The notes beneath the pieces were generated by a model that worked only from the letters and a program-made list of their open reading frames with translations, was not told the origin of the DNA and did no database searches. The position numbers and the translations under genes are program-made. Source: Sphingomonas sp. S2M10 (GTDB lineage: Bacteria > Pseudomonadota > Alphaproteobacteria > Sphingomonadales > Sphingomonadaceae). Taken from it: 64,000 nucleotides of DNA. Below, piece by piece: positions 17,564 to 25,401 of this stretch. The DNA is taken from NCBI RefSeq assembly GCF_012650175.1, contig NZ_JAAILI010000046.1, positions 1-64,000 on the forward strand. The letters run 5' to 3'. Numbering within the stretch: position 1 is the first letter of the stretch; every line of letters starts with the position of its first letter.

Positions 17564-18370
17564 TCAATATGCCGTGCGTGCGATTTGCAATATGCCCTCC
17601 GGCGACGCCGGCGCCGGATACAGCTGGTGCCCGAACCATATGGCCCAGGCACCGGCCGCCAGCATCACGCCGAACGGCAGTCGATCGGTCGCGCGGACCC
17701 GGCGCCCGACGCTCATCATCCCCAGCACCGCCGCGAGCCCGATCAGACTGGCCGAGAGCAGCACCATCGGCAGGTCCTGCCAGCCCAGCCAGCACCCGAT
17801 CGCGCCGAACAACTTCGGGTCCCCGCCCCCAAGCCCCTGCCGCCCGCGCGCGGCCTTGTATCCGCGCGCGACCAGCCACAGGACGGCATAGCCTGCGCCC
17901 CCGCCGATGAGCCGGTCGAGCAGCGGCGGCGCCTGGCCGGTTGCACCGGTGATCAGCCCCGCGGCCGCCAGCGCGGCGTTGAGCGCGTTGGGGAGCCAGA
18001 ACGCCACGAGGTCCAGTGCCGCGAGGGTCAGCAGCAGCCAGCCGAATATCGCTCCCGCCGCGCCCGCCCATCCCGGTGCTATCAGGCCGGCGGCGAGGCC
18101 GATCGCCAGCCCGGCGACTTCCGTTCCCCAATGGCTGGCGGCGATGCGCGCGCGGCAATGGCGGCATCGACCGCGCTGCACGAGGAAGCTGAGTACCGGC
18201 ACCAGTTCGGCCGCCCGCAGCGTCGCGCCGCAAGCATCGCAAGCCGAGCGCCCCCGGGCGACACCTCGGCCTTGCGGCCAGCGGATCGCGATGGTGGCGA
18301 TGAAGCTGCCGAACACGGCGCCCAGCACGCCGAGCAGCGCCGGCCACCCCCAGGAGTCAATCGGCGTCAC
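17564..18370 (-). CDS. Type IV prepilin peptidase (A24 family)
   Basis: 268 residues from a GTG overlapping the upstream small gene by 14 bases. The N-terminal cytoplasmic domain has the zinc-type cysteine pairs CDAC and CRHC. Several membrane segments follow, with the two aspartates of the A24 site in LDLVAFWLPN and the G-x-G-D-like GGGDPKLFGAIG. Enzymes of this type cut and N-methylate type IV prepilins or type II secretion pseudopilins. No pilin or secretion gene is nearby, so it presumably serves loci elsewhere. Confidence 0.9.
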   Translation of the reverse strand: MTPIDSWGWPALLGVLGAVFGSFIATIAIRWPQGRGVARGRSACDACGATLRAAELVPVLSFLVQRGRCRHCRARIAASHWGTEVAGLAIGLAAGLIAPGWAGAAGAIFGWLLLTLAALDLVAFWLPNALNAALAAAGLITGATGQAPPLLDRLIGGGAGYAVLWLVARGYKAARGRQGLGGGDPKLFGAIGCWLGWQDLPMVLLSASLIGLAAVLGMMSVGRRVRATDRLPFGVMLAAGAWAIWFGHQLYPAPASPEGILQIARTAY

Positions 18371-18617
18371 GCGGCGGCCGCTTGCGGATCAGATAGCGGT
18401 ACACGCCAAACAGGTTGATGCAAAACAGTACGAGGTTCTGGGTCCAGAGCGGCTCGTCCCCGGTCATCAGCGCGCCGCTGATCCAGCAGATGCTGGAGGC
18501 GACGAACAGCGCAAACCCCCAGCCGGTCAGCCGTCGTCCCAGATCGAGCGAAACCATGAACGCCGCGATCATGCCGCTGATCGAGGCGCCCCATTTCAGG
18601 ATATCGACAAGGTTCAC
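18357..18617 (-). CDS. Small hypothetical membrane protein
   Basis: 86 residues from a GTG preceded by GGAAGGGAG. I see three hydrophobic stretches (roughly residues 9-24, 32-48 and 58-76) and a positively charged C-terminus (RYLIRKRPPRD). I do not recognise a named family, though the LVLFCINLFGVYRYLI end recalls small conserved sphingomonad membrane proteins. It overlaps the prepilin peptidase start by 14 bases in another frame, which argues for translational coupling and possibly a shared role. Confidence 0.65.
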   Translation of the reverse strand: MNLVDILKWGASISGMIAAFMVSLDLGRRLTGWGFALFVASSICWISGALMTGDEPLWTQNLVLFCINLFGVYRYLIRKRPPRDAD

Positions 18618-18651
18618 GCACGGCTCCCTTCCTGCGGGAGCACGCGGGCTT

Positions 18652-18680
18652 TTGCAAACCCGTCGCCGACCCCCTAGATC
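18652..18680 (+). promoter_or_regulatory. Predicted sigma-70-type promoter of the thiolase gene
   Basis: TTGCAA (-35) and TAGATC (-10) are separated by exactly 17 bases. Transcription would begin near 18687, about 20 bases before the thiolase ATG. The promoter lies in the 90-base divergent gap, on the opposite strand from the small membrane protein start. Confidence 0.45.
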
Positions 18681-18707
18681 ACCGGCAAACACCCGAGAGG
18701 AGCCTTT

Positions 18708-19895
18708 ATGTCCGCCGACCCCATCGTGATCCTGTCCTATGCCCGTACCCCGATGGGCAGCTTCCAGGGCAGCCTTGCCGATGCGTCCGCCACCGACCTC
18801 GGCGCGACCGCCGTCGGCGCAGCGGTGGAACGCGCGGGCCTGAAGGGCGAGGCGATCGAGCGCATCTATATGGGTTGCGTGCTGCCCGCCGGGCTCGGCC
18901 AGGCGCCTGCCCGCCAGGCCGCGCTTAAGGCCGGGCTGCCCCAGCACATCGAGGCAACGACGATCAACAAGATGTGCGGATCGGGCATGCAGGCGACGAT
19001 CATGGCCGCCGAGGCGCTGGCCGCGGGCTCGGTCGACCTGCTGATCGCCGGCGGCATGGAGAGCATGACCAATGCGCCCTATCTGTCGATGCGTCATCGC
19101 AGCGGTGCGCGGATCGGGCATGACGTGCTCAAGGACCATATGTTCCTCGACGGGCTGGAGGATGCCTATGAGCCCGGCCGCCTGATGGGCAGCTTCGCCG
19201 AGGAGACCGCCAAGGAATATCAGTTCACCCGCGAGGCGCAGGATGCCTTCGCCATCGCCAGCCTCGAGCGCGCCAAGGCCGCCCAGACCAGCGGCGCCTT
19301 CGATCGCGAGATCGTGCCGGTCGAGCTGCAGGGTCGCAAGGGCGTGGTGACGGTGGCGCTCGACGAGCAGCCGGCCAAGGCCGATCCGGCCAAGATCCCG
19401 ACGCTCAAGCCCGCCTTCGCCAAGGACGGGACGATCACGGCCGCCAATGCCTCATCGATCTCGGACGGCGCGGCGGCGCTGGTGCTGACGCGCGCCTCGG
19501 TGGCGGAGACGCTGGGGCTGACCCCGATCGCCCGGATCGTCAGCCATGCCGCGCACGCCCATGCGCCCGCCCGCTTCACCACCGCGCCGGTGTTCGCGAT
19601 GCGCAAGGCGCTGGCGAAGGCGGGCTGGGAAACCGGCGATGTCGATCTGTTCGAGGTCAACGAGGCGTTCGCCTGCGTGACGATGATCGCGATGCAGGAA
19701 CTCGGCCTCGCCCATGACACGGTCAACGTCCATGGCGGCGCCTGCGCGCTGGGCCACCCGATCGGCGCGAGCGGGGCGCGGGTGCTGGCGACGCTGCTCT
19801 CGGCGCTGGAAGCGAAGGGCCAGAAGCGCGGCCTCGCGTCGCTGTGCATCGGCGGCGGCGAAGCGACCGCGGTGGCGGTGGAGCTGATGGATTGA
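18708..19895 (+). CDS. Acetyl-CoA acetyltransferase (thiolase)
   Basis: 395 residues. The start has GAGAGGAG eight bases upstream. It condenses or cleaves acyl-CoA units (acetoacetyl-CoA to two acetyl-CoA). Active-site landmarks are all present: the nucleophile Cys90 in NKMCGSGMQA, NEAFACV, GGACALGHPIGASGAR and CIGGGEATA. Length is normal for degradative or biosynthetic thiolase II. It stands alone behind its own promoter, so PhaA-like or ketone-body roles cannot be separated; a link to leucine catabolism, which yields acetoacetate, is possible. Confidence 0.93.
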   Translation: MSADPIVILSYARTPMGSFQGSLADASATDLGATAVGAAVERAGLKGEAIERIYMGCVLPAGLGQAPARQAALKAGLPQHIEATTINKMCGSGMQATIMAAEALAAGSVDLLIAGGMESMTNAPYLSMRHRSGARIGHDVLKDHMFLDGLEDAYEPGRLMGSFAEETAKEYQFTREAQDAFAIASLERAKAAQTSGAFDREIVPVELQGRKGVVTVALDEQPAKADPAKIPTLKPAFAKDGTITAANASSISDGAAALVLTRASVAETLGLTPIARIVSHAAHAHAPARFTTAPVFAMRKALAKAGWETGDVDLFEVNEAFACVTMIAMQELGLAHDTVNVHGGACALGHPIGASGARVLATLLSALEAKGQKRGLASLCIGGGEATAVAVELMD

Positions 19896-19906
19896 GTGCC
19901 AAACAC

Positions 19907-20018
19907 TTAGCCCCTCGTCCTGGGAGGAGGGGTTGGGGTGGAGGGATTCCAGAACGCAGGTGGGTCTCTGCGAGACACCGCCCCACCCCAACCCCTCCCC
20001 TGAAGGGGAGGGGCTTGA
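19907..20018. repeat. Palindromic intergenic repeat, copy A
   Basis: About 112 bases with GC-rich arms (GCCCCTCGTCCTGGGAGGAGGGGTTGGGG at one end, the complement CCCCAACCCCTCCCC...GGGGAGGGGC at the other) and a central GGTCTCTGCGAGAC. The reverse complement of copy B at 21590-21702 matches it nearly base for base (GTTGGGGTGGAGGGATTCC, TCTCTGCGAGAC). It is non-coding. The pair encloses the SH3 and dehydrogenase genes. Confidence 0.8.
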
Positions 20019-20027
20019 GAGCCGTAT

Positions 20028-20510
20028 TTACCGCACCGTTTCGCCCGGCTCGGTACCCCAGATCCGCGCCTGCGCGACATAGCCGGCACGCCCGCCGGCA
20101 TCGAACCAGCACCAGCCGCCGCTGCACGCGCTGATCTTGCCGACCACGCCCGGCGCCGCCCGCCAGCTGATGTGCGAATCCCCGGACGGGCTGCTGTGCA
20201 GTTCGGCCACGCCCCCCACCACGATCGCGCTGCGCTTGTCGTCGAGCAGGTTGGCCTGCATCCAGCCTTCGGCGCCGTCGGGATCACGGACCTTCACCCA
20301 GGCGCCGTAGCTGGCCAGCACCTTCATCGGCAGCCCGCGCCGCTGGTAGAACCAGCTGGTGGGATAGTTGCGCCCCGGCCCGCTGCGCATCCGCGCCTTG
20401 CTCGCCTTGAGCGACGCATAATAAGGCGGCTTGCGCTCCGCCTGTGCGGGCGTGGCCAGCGCGACGAGCGCCAGAGCCGAAAGTTCGATCGAGAGACGCC
20501 GATGCTGCAT
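20028..20510 (-). CDS. Secreted SH3-domain protein
   Basis: 160 residues. A signal peptide (LSALALVALATPAQA) is followed by two bacterial SH3-like repeats: RMRSGPGRNYPTSWFYQRRG with VKVRDPDGAEGWMQANLL, and a second from VGGVAELHSSPSG to GYVAQARIWGTEPGE. Such SH3_3/SH3_4 modules bind cell-wall or protein ligands in the periplasm. The SCSGGWCWFDA stretch has a cysteine pair that could form a disulfide. It is divergent from the dehydrogenase gene with a 73-base gap, and its stop lies just inside repeat copy A. Confidence 0.85.
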   Translation of the reverse strand: MQHRRLSIELSALALVALATPAQAERKPPYYASLKASKARMRSGPGRNYPTSWFYQRRGLPMKVLASYGAWVKVRDPDGAEGWMQANLLDDKRSAIVVGGVAELHSSPSGDSHISWRAAPGVVGKISACSGGWCWFDAGGRAGYVAQARIWGTEPGETVR

Positions 20511-20583
20511 GCGCCGTCTATCGACCAGCCCGCCGCGCGCTTCAACCGTTGACTGCGCCGCCCGCACCCGCCAATCCATTGCC

Positions 20584-21582
20584 ATGGCCGATCCCAAGCG
20601 ACCGTCCCGCCCCCGGGTGATCCTCACCCGCGCGCTGCCGCATGCCAGCGAAGCGCGGATGGCGGAACTGTTCGAATCGGTTGCCAACCCCGACGATATG
20701 CCGATGGACGCCGCCGGGCTCGCCGCCGCGATGGCCGATGCCGATGTGCTGGTCCCCACCGTCACCGACCGGATCACCGCCGATCTGATCGCCGCCGCAC
20801 CCGACCGCCTGCGCTTGATCGCCAACTACGGCGCAGGCGTCGGCCATATCGACCTCAAGGCCGCGCGCGCCCGCGGTATCATCGTCACCAACACGCCGGG
20901 CGTGCTGACCGACGATACCGCCGACATGGCGATGGCGCTGATCCTCGCGGTGCCGCGGCGATTGGTCGAGGGCGACAAGCTGGTCCGCTCGGGCGCGTGG
21001 CGCGGCTGGAGCCCGACCAGCATGCGCGGCCATCGGATCGGCGGACGCAAGCTCGGCATCCTCGGCATGGGACGGATCGGCCAGGCCGTGGCGCAGCGTG
21101 CGCGCGCCTTCGGGCTGCAGATCCATTATCACGGGCGGCACCGGGTCCATGAGGTGCTCGAGCACCAGCTGGGCGCCACCTATCACGACGATCTCGACGC
21201 GATGCTCGAAGCGATCGATATCCTGACGATCCATACACCGCACACCGCCACCACCAGCGGGCTGATCGACGCGCGGCGGCTCGACCTGCTCGGGCCGGAG
21301 GCTTGGCTGGTCAACACCGCGCGCGGCGAGATCGTCGATCCGGAGGCGCTGCTGACGGCGCTGCAGGAGCGCCGGATCGCGGGGGCCGGGCTCGACGTCT
21401 ATGTCGACGAGCCCAGGGTCGACCCTGGGCTCATGGCGCTGGAGAATGTCGTGCTGCTGCCGCATCTCGGCTCGGCAACCTTCGAGGCACGCGAGGCGAT
21501 GGGGATGAAGGTCATCGCCAATATCCGCAGCTGGGCCGATGGCCACCGCCCGCCGGATCAGGTGTTCGAGGGGTGGTTGTGA
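20584..21582 (+). CDS. D-isomer-specific 2-hydroxyacid dehydrogenase (glyoxylate/hydroxypyruvate reductase type)
   Basis: 332 residues. It reduces a 2-oxoacid such as glyoxylate or hydroxypyruvate with NAD(P)H. The NAD motif is GILGMGRIGQAVAQRA. The substrate region is ANYGAGVGHIDLKAARARGI, and the catalytic Arg, Glu and His lie in VNTARGEIVDPEAL, VYVDEPRVDPGL and LLPHLGSATFEAR. ATG 20584 gives the usual family length; upstream codons in the same frame have no family resemblance. Whether it works with malate synthase in glyoxylate metabolism is inference. Confidence 0.9.
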   Translation: MADPKRPSRPRVILTRALPHASEARMAELFESVANPDDMPMDAAGLAAAMADADVLVPTVTDRITADLIAAAPDRLRLIANYGAGVGHIDLKAARARGIIVTNTPGVLTDDTADMAMALILAVPRRLVEGDKLVRSGAWRGWSPTSMRGHRIGGRKLGILGMGRIGQAVAQRARAFGLQIHYHGRHRVHEVLEHQLGATYHDDLDAMLEAIDILTIHTPHTATTSGLIDARRLDLLGPEAWLVNTARGEIVDPEALLTALQERRIAGAGLDVYVDEPRVDPGLMALENVVLLPHLGSATFEAREAMGMKVIANIRSWADGHRPPDQVFEGWL

Positions 21583-21589
21583 ACTTCCC

Positions 21590-21702
21590 TTAAGCCCCTC
21601 CCCTTCAGGGGAGGGGTTGGGGTGGGGCAGAGTCTCGCAGAGACCAGCAGACGTTCCGGAATCCCTCCACCCCCAACCCCTCCTCCAAGGAGGAGGGGCT
21701 AG
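21590..21702. repeat. Palindromic intergenic repeat, copy B (inverted relative to copy A)
   Basis: About 113 bases beginning TTAAGCCCCTCCCCTTCAGG and ending CTCCAAGGAGGAGGGGCTAG. Its reverse complement aligns with copy A at 19907-20018 over the whole length, with small differences in the loop. It lies between the dehydrogenase stop and the convergent flavoprotein stop, so besides being mobile-looking it may serve as a two-way transcript end. Confidence 0.8.
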
Positions 21703-21713
21703 AAGTTCGCCCC

Positions 21714-23117
21714 TCAATCCCCGGTCAGGATCCGGTCGACCAGCTGCTTCACCGTCGGCACGAACCCGTTCGAATAGAAGGGATCGCGCTTGAAGTTGTA
21801 CGCGGCGTGGCCGGCGAACATCAGGTTCTGGTCGGTATCGCCGCCATGGGCGATGTCCTGCAGCGTCTTCTGGATGCAGAAGCTGCGCGGATCGGCCAGG
21901 CGGCCGGTCGAGTTGGTCTCGCTATCCGCCCAGGACGAGAACTGGCACTGGCTGAGGCAGCCCATGCAGTCGGCCTGGTCCTTGCGGATGATCTGCTGGT
22001 CCTCGGAGGTCACGAACACCAGCGTGTTGTCCGGCGTCTTGAGCGCGCTGGTGAAGCCCAAGCCATGCCACTCGCGCGCGCGCAGCAGGTCGTTGCGCGT
22101 CACCCAGAAATTCTTGCCCTTCACGCCGACGTCGAGCTGGAAGGTGTGGTCGCCCGCCGCCTCGGTCGAATAGGGGATCTGGCGCTCGCTGCGCGCTTCG
22201 AGATGGCGCAGGAACGGGTTGCGCACCGCGCTGGAATAGAAGCCGGTCGGCGAGAAGCGATGCAGCAGCACGTCGCCTTCCTCGATCTCCATCAGCTTGG
22301 CCTTCCAGCCTTCGGGGATCGGGCTTTCCTGCGTCAGCAGCGGGCGCGTGCCGAACTGGAAGGCGATCGCACCCAGCTCCGGATTGTCGATCCAGTCGTT
22401 CCAGTCGCGCAGATACCAGACGCCGCCGGCCATCACGATCGGCACGCTGTCCGGCAGCCCGCCCTCGCGCATCACCTCGCGCAGCGCCTTGACGCGCGGA
22501 TAGGGATCCTGCGGCGCGCGCGGGTCCTCGGCATTGGACAGGCCGTTATGCCCGCCGGCGAGCCAGGGATCCTCATAGACCACCGCTGCCAGCCATTGCT
22601 GCGCCTTCGAATAGGCCCGCTTCCACAGCGCGCGGAAGGCGCGGCCCGAGCTGACGATCGGCAGGTAGCTCACCTCGTGGTGCGCCGCGATCTCGCTGAG
22701 CTTGTAGGGCATGCCCGCACCGCAGGTGACACCCGCGACCATGCCCTTGGTCCGCTCCAGCACGCCCTGGAGGACGCGCTGGGCGCCGCCCATTTCCCAG
22801 AGCACGTTGATGTTGATCGCGCCCTTGCCGCCGGCGATCTCGAACGCCTTTTTCACCTGCTGGACGGCGCCTTCGATGGCATATTGGATCAGCTCTTCGT
22901 GGCGCTCGCGGCGCGTGAGGGCACGGTAGATCTGCGGGATGATCTTGCCATCCGCGTCATAGCTGTCGGCGTTGACCGCGCTGACCGTGCCGATGCCGCC
23001 GGCGGCCGCCCAGGCCCCCGCGCTCGCATGGTTGGTCGCTGCGACGCCCTTCCCACCCTCGACCAGCGGCCAGACCTCACGGCCGTTATAGTTGATGGGC
23101 GAAAGACCCTTGAACAC
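21714..23117 (-). CDS. Nitronate monooxygenase-like flavoprotein with a C-terminal cysteine cluster
   Basis: About 467 residues from a GTG preceded by GTGGAGG; the frame is open a further 17 codons upstream. It is a TIM-barrel FMN protein of the 2-nitropropane dioxygenase/NMO family: SPINYNGREVWPLVEGG, GMVAGVTCGAGMPYKL, IVMAGGVWYLRDWND and GAIAFQFGTRPL. Family members oxidise nitronates or act as FMN-dependent oxidoreductases. Unusually, residues near 400 contain DCMGCLSQCQFSSWADSE, a C-x2-C-x3-C cluster followed by PRSFC, which could bind metal or an iron-sulfur centre. The substrate is unknown. Confidence 0.8.
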   Translation of the reverse strand: MFKGLSPINYNGREVWPLVEGGKGVAATNHASAGAWAAAGGIGTVSAVNADSYDADGKIIPQIYRALTRRERHEELIQYAIEGAVQQVKKAFEIAGGKGAININVLWEMGGAQRVLQGVLERTKGMVAGVTCGAGMPYKLSEIAAHHEVSYLPIVSSGRAFRALWKRAYSKAQQWLAAVVYEDPWLAGGHNGLSNAEDPRAPQDPYPRVKALREVMREGGLPDSVPIVMAGGVWYLRDWNDWIDNPELGAIAFQFGTRPLLTQESPIPEGWKAKLMEIEEGDVLLHRFSPTGFYSSAVRNPFLRHLEARSERQIPYSTEAAGDHTFQLDVGVKGKNFWVTRNDLLRAREWHGLGFTSALKTPDNTLVFVTSEDQQIIRKDQADCMGCLSQCQFSSWADSETNSTGRLADPRSFCIQKTLQDIAHGGDTDQNLMFAGHAAYNFKRDPFYSNGFVPTVKQLVDRILTGD

Positions 23118-23196
23118 ATTGCCTCCACAAAAATTGCCGCGCGACGCTAGCCGGAACGGCCGCAACAAGCGAGTAACAAATCATGCCGGGCCCGCC

Positions 23197-24330
23197 TCAG
23201 CCCAGCGCGCCCGGCCGTCCCATCGCCTGGGCATAGAGCCGCGCATAGGCCGCGACCATCGCGGCTTCGTCGTACAACGCGGCAGCGCGCACCCGGTTCG
23301 CACCCCCCACATAGCGGCGTTCGTCGGGGTGCTTGGCGAGCGCGTCCAGCCGATCGCGCAACGATACCTCGGTCCGATCGGCGGAAAGATACCGGCGATT
23401 GGGCTCGGACACCATCGCCGCAATATCCCCTACCTCGGGCGCGACGATCGGCAGCCCGGCCGCCATCGCCTCCAGCACCGAAACCGGCGCCTGCTCGCTT
23501 CGGGACGACAGCGCGAAGATGTCGAACAGCCCCAGATAGCGCTGCGGATCGGGCAGGAAGCCGGGCAGGAATACCTGCTCTTCCACTGCCATGCTTTCCG
23601 CCTGATCGAGGATCGCCTGGCGTTCCGGCCCCTCGCCCAGGATCACCAGCTTGAACCGCGCGCTCATGCCCGCGACGGCGCGGACCAGCATCGGCAGGTC
23701 CTTCACCGGCCGCAGCCCGGCGAGGCAGGCGATGAACACTTCGCCTTCGCGGCGCTTGGCGAGCATCGGCAGCAGCGAGGGATCGAGCGGGCCGGCATAG
23801 CGCGCCACCGATACGCCGTTGTCGATGCGGACCAGTCGCTCGGCGGGCTGCTTCCAGAACTTGATCGCGACCTGTTCGAGCTTTTCGGACGGCACCACGA
23901 GCGCATTGGCGGCCGGCAGCGCCATGCGGCGGTACATGTTGCGGACGGTGCTCAGCTTCTCCGCCTCGTCGGCGTTGAACCCGTCCTCGTGGTGGATGAT
24001 CGGCGGCAGGCTCTTGCCGAACACCCGCGCCGCCATCACGCCGTCGATCGCGCCCCAATTATAGGTGAGCACCAGATCGAAGCGCCGCATGAACCGCGCG
24101 ATCGCCTCGTACCGCTTGACCGAAGGCCTGCCGGTGAGCGGCGGCGGATCGAGCGCGATCTCGTATTTGATGTGCTTGTCGATGGCCTCGCGCGCACCGA
24201 GCTGGTCGGGCATCGCCGAGACGATGGTGTGCCGCGCGCGGTCCCCAAAGGCGTTCATCAGCTGCACCGCCCGCGCTTCCTTGCCGCCGAGCGCGAAGGT
24301 CGAATGAAGATGGAGGATATGGATCGACAT
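23197..24330 (-). CDS. GT4-type glycosyltransferase
   Basis: 377 residues. N-terminal GT-B half: ILHLHSTFALGGKEARAVQL. C-terminal donor half: IACLAGLRPVKDLPMLV, FKLVILGEGPERQAIL, FLPGFLPDPQRYLGLFDIFAL, and the E-x7-E motif in SSRSEQAPVSVLEAMAAGLP. It transfers a sugar from a nucleotide donor to an envelope or exopolysaccharide acceptor. There is no signal peptide, as expected for a cytoplasmic enzyme. It stands alone, without a polysaccharide cluster, so the product is unknown. Confidence 0.9.
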   Translation of the reverse strand: MSIHILHLHSTFALGGKEARAVQLMNAFGDRARHTIVSAMPDQLGAREAIDKHIKYEIALDPPPLTGRPSVKRYEAIARFMRRFDLVLTYNWGAIDGVMAARVFGKSLPPIIHHEDGFNADEAEKLSTVRNMYRRMALPAANALVVPSEKLEQVAIKFWKQPAERLVRIDNGVSVARYAGPLDPSLLPMLAKRREGEVFIACLAGLRPVKDLPMLVRAVAGMSARFKLVILGEGPERQAILDQAESMAVEEQVFLPGFLPDPQRYLGLFDIFALSSRSEQAPVSVLEAMAAGLPIVAPEVGDIAAMVSEPNRRYLSADRTEVSLRDRLDALAKHPDERRYVGGANRVRAAALYDEAAMVAAYARLYAQAMGRPGALG

Positions 24331-24375
24331 GGGGCCCGGGATGTAGCGGGCGATTGCGGCGGCGTCATCGGCTAA

Positions 24376-24517
24376 AGATCCTCCCCGGCACGGGGAGGGG
24401 GTCCAAGACGCGCAGCGGCTTGGTGGAGGGGGAGTGCGGCAATCGACATCCCTTGTGGCGAGCCCCCTCCACCACCGCCTTCGGCGGCGGTCCCCCTCCC
24501 CGTTCCGGGGAGGATCT
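24376..24517. repeat. Intergenic repeat with terminal inverted repeats AGATCCTCCCC
   Basis: A 142-base element bounded by AGATCCTCCCC at one end and its exact complement at the other, with an inner pair GGCGAGCCCCCTCCACCACC-type block and GCCTTCGGCGGCGG hairpin. Its last bases supply part of the stop codon of the alpha/beta hydrolase gene. The short element at 1775-1832 shares its terminal motif. It has no coding capacity and resembles a MITE or REP-type element. Confidence 0.7.
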
Positions 24518-25383
24518 CAGGCGATCTCCGCCAACAGCCGCTCGATCCCCGCCACCGCTTCCGGTTCATCGAGCGTCGGGGCATGGCCCACCCCGGCCAC
24601 CGTCACCAGCTCGGCGCCCGGAACCCGCGCGACCATCTTCTCCGCCGTCTCCGCACGCAGGATGTCCGATCGCTCCCCGCGCACCACCAGCAGCGGGCGG
24701 CCGGCGAGCGCGTCGATCGTCGGCCACATGTCCGGCCCTGCCTCGTTGCCCGGTACGCGGAACGGCTCGGCGATCTTCATGTCATAGTCGAGCACGATGC
24801 GGCCCTGGCTGTTCACCCGGAGGAGCCGCTTGGCCATCGCCAGCCAGTCCTCGATCCGGTAGTCCGGGTAGACGTCCGCATTCGCTTCGGCGACGCCGCG
24901 CGCCGCGTGCATCCAGGTCGGGTACCAGACCTGCTTGCCGACATAGGTGCGGATCCGCGCGAGGCCCGCCGGGTTCAGCTCCGGCCCGACATCGTTGAGC
25001 ACCGCGCCGGCCAGCTTGCCGCCGTCGGTCGCCGCGAGCAGCATCGTCACGATGCCACCAAGCGAGGTGCCGACCGCGACGAACTTCTCGATCTTGAGCT
25101 CGGCGAGCAGCGCCTCGACATCCTGCAGATAGACGAGCGGGACATAGCTCATCGGGTCCTTGGCATAGGCGCTCTCGCCCCGGCCGCGAAACTCGACGCA
25201 GAGCACCCGCCACGCGCCCGAGAAACGCGCGGCGAGGTCGGCGAAGTCGCGCGCATTGCGGGTGAGGCCCGGGAAGCAGATCAGCGGCGGGCGGTCGTCG
25301 CGCCCCGGATAGTCGCGATAATGCAGCCGCAGGCCGTCTTTCGACCACCAAACGCCATCGGAGTAGTTGCGCCGAGCATCCAT
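24517..25383 (-). CDS. Alpha/beta hydrolase
   Basis: 288 residues. The fold is plain: ICFPGLTRNARDFADLA (oxyanion region), VLCVEFRGRGES, the nucleophile elbow VGTSLGGIVTML with Ser, RPLLVVRGERSDIL, and the terminal His in GVGHAPTLDEPEA. It hydrolyses an ester, amide or similar bond; the substrate is unknown. The ATG at 25383 is 18 bases from the divergent SelO start, so neither gene has room for its own promoter in the gap. The C-terminus is set by the adjoining repeat element. Confidence 0.88.
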   Translation of the reverse strand: MDARRNYSDGVWWSKDGLRLHYRDYPGRDDRPPLICFPGLTRNARDFADLAARFSGAWRVLCVEFRGRGESAYAKDPMSYVPLVYLQDVEALLAELKIEKFVAVGTSLGGIVTMLLAATDGGKLAGAVLNDVGPELNPAGLARIRTYVGKQVWYPTWMHAARGVAEANADVYPDYRIEDWLAMAKRLLRVNSQGRIVLDYDMKIAEPFRVPGNEAGPDMWPTIDALAGRPLLVVRGERSDILRAETAEKMVARVPGAELVTVAGVGHAPTLDEPEAVAGIERLLAEIA

Positions 25384-25401
25384 CGCGCCCCATATCGCCG
25401 C

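Noticed and set aside
19907..21702. Composite transposon
   Set aside because: The flanking inverted repeats are only ~112 bases, carry no transposase, and no target-site duplication is evident.
24583..25401. N-terminal extension of SelO by 273 codons
   Set aside because: This part is antisense to the alpha/beta hydrolase; SelO similarity begins at MAFAPQQAILELGDGFYDP and the ATG at 25402 gives the family length.
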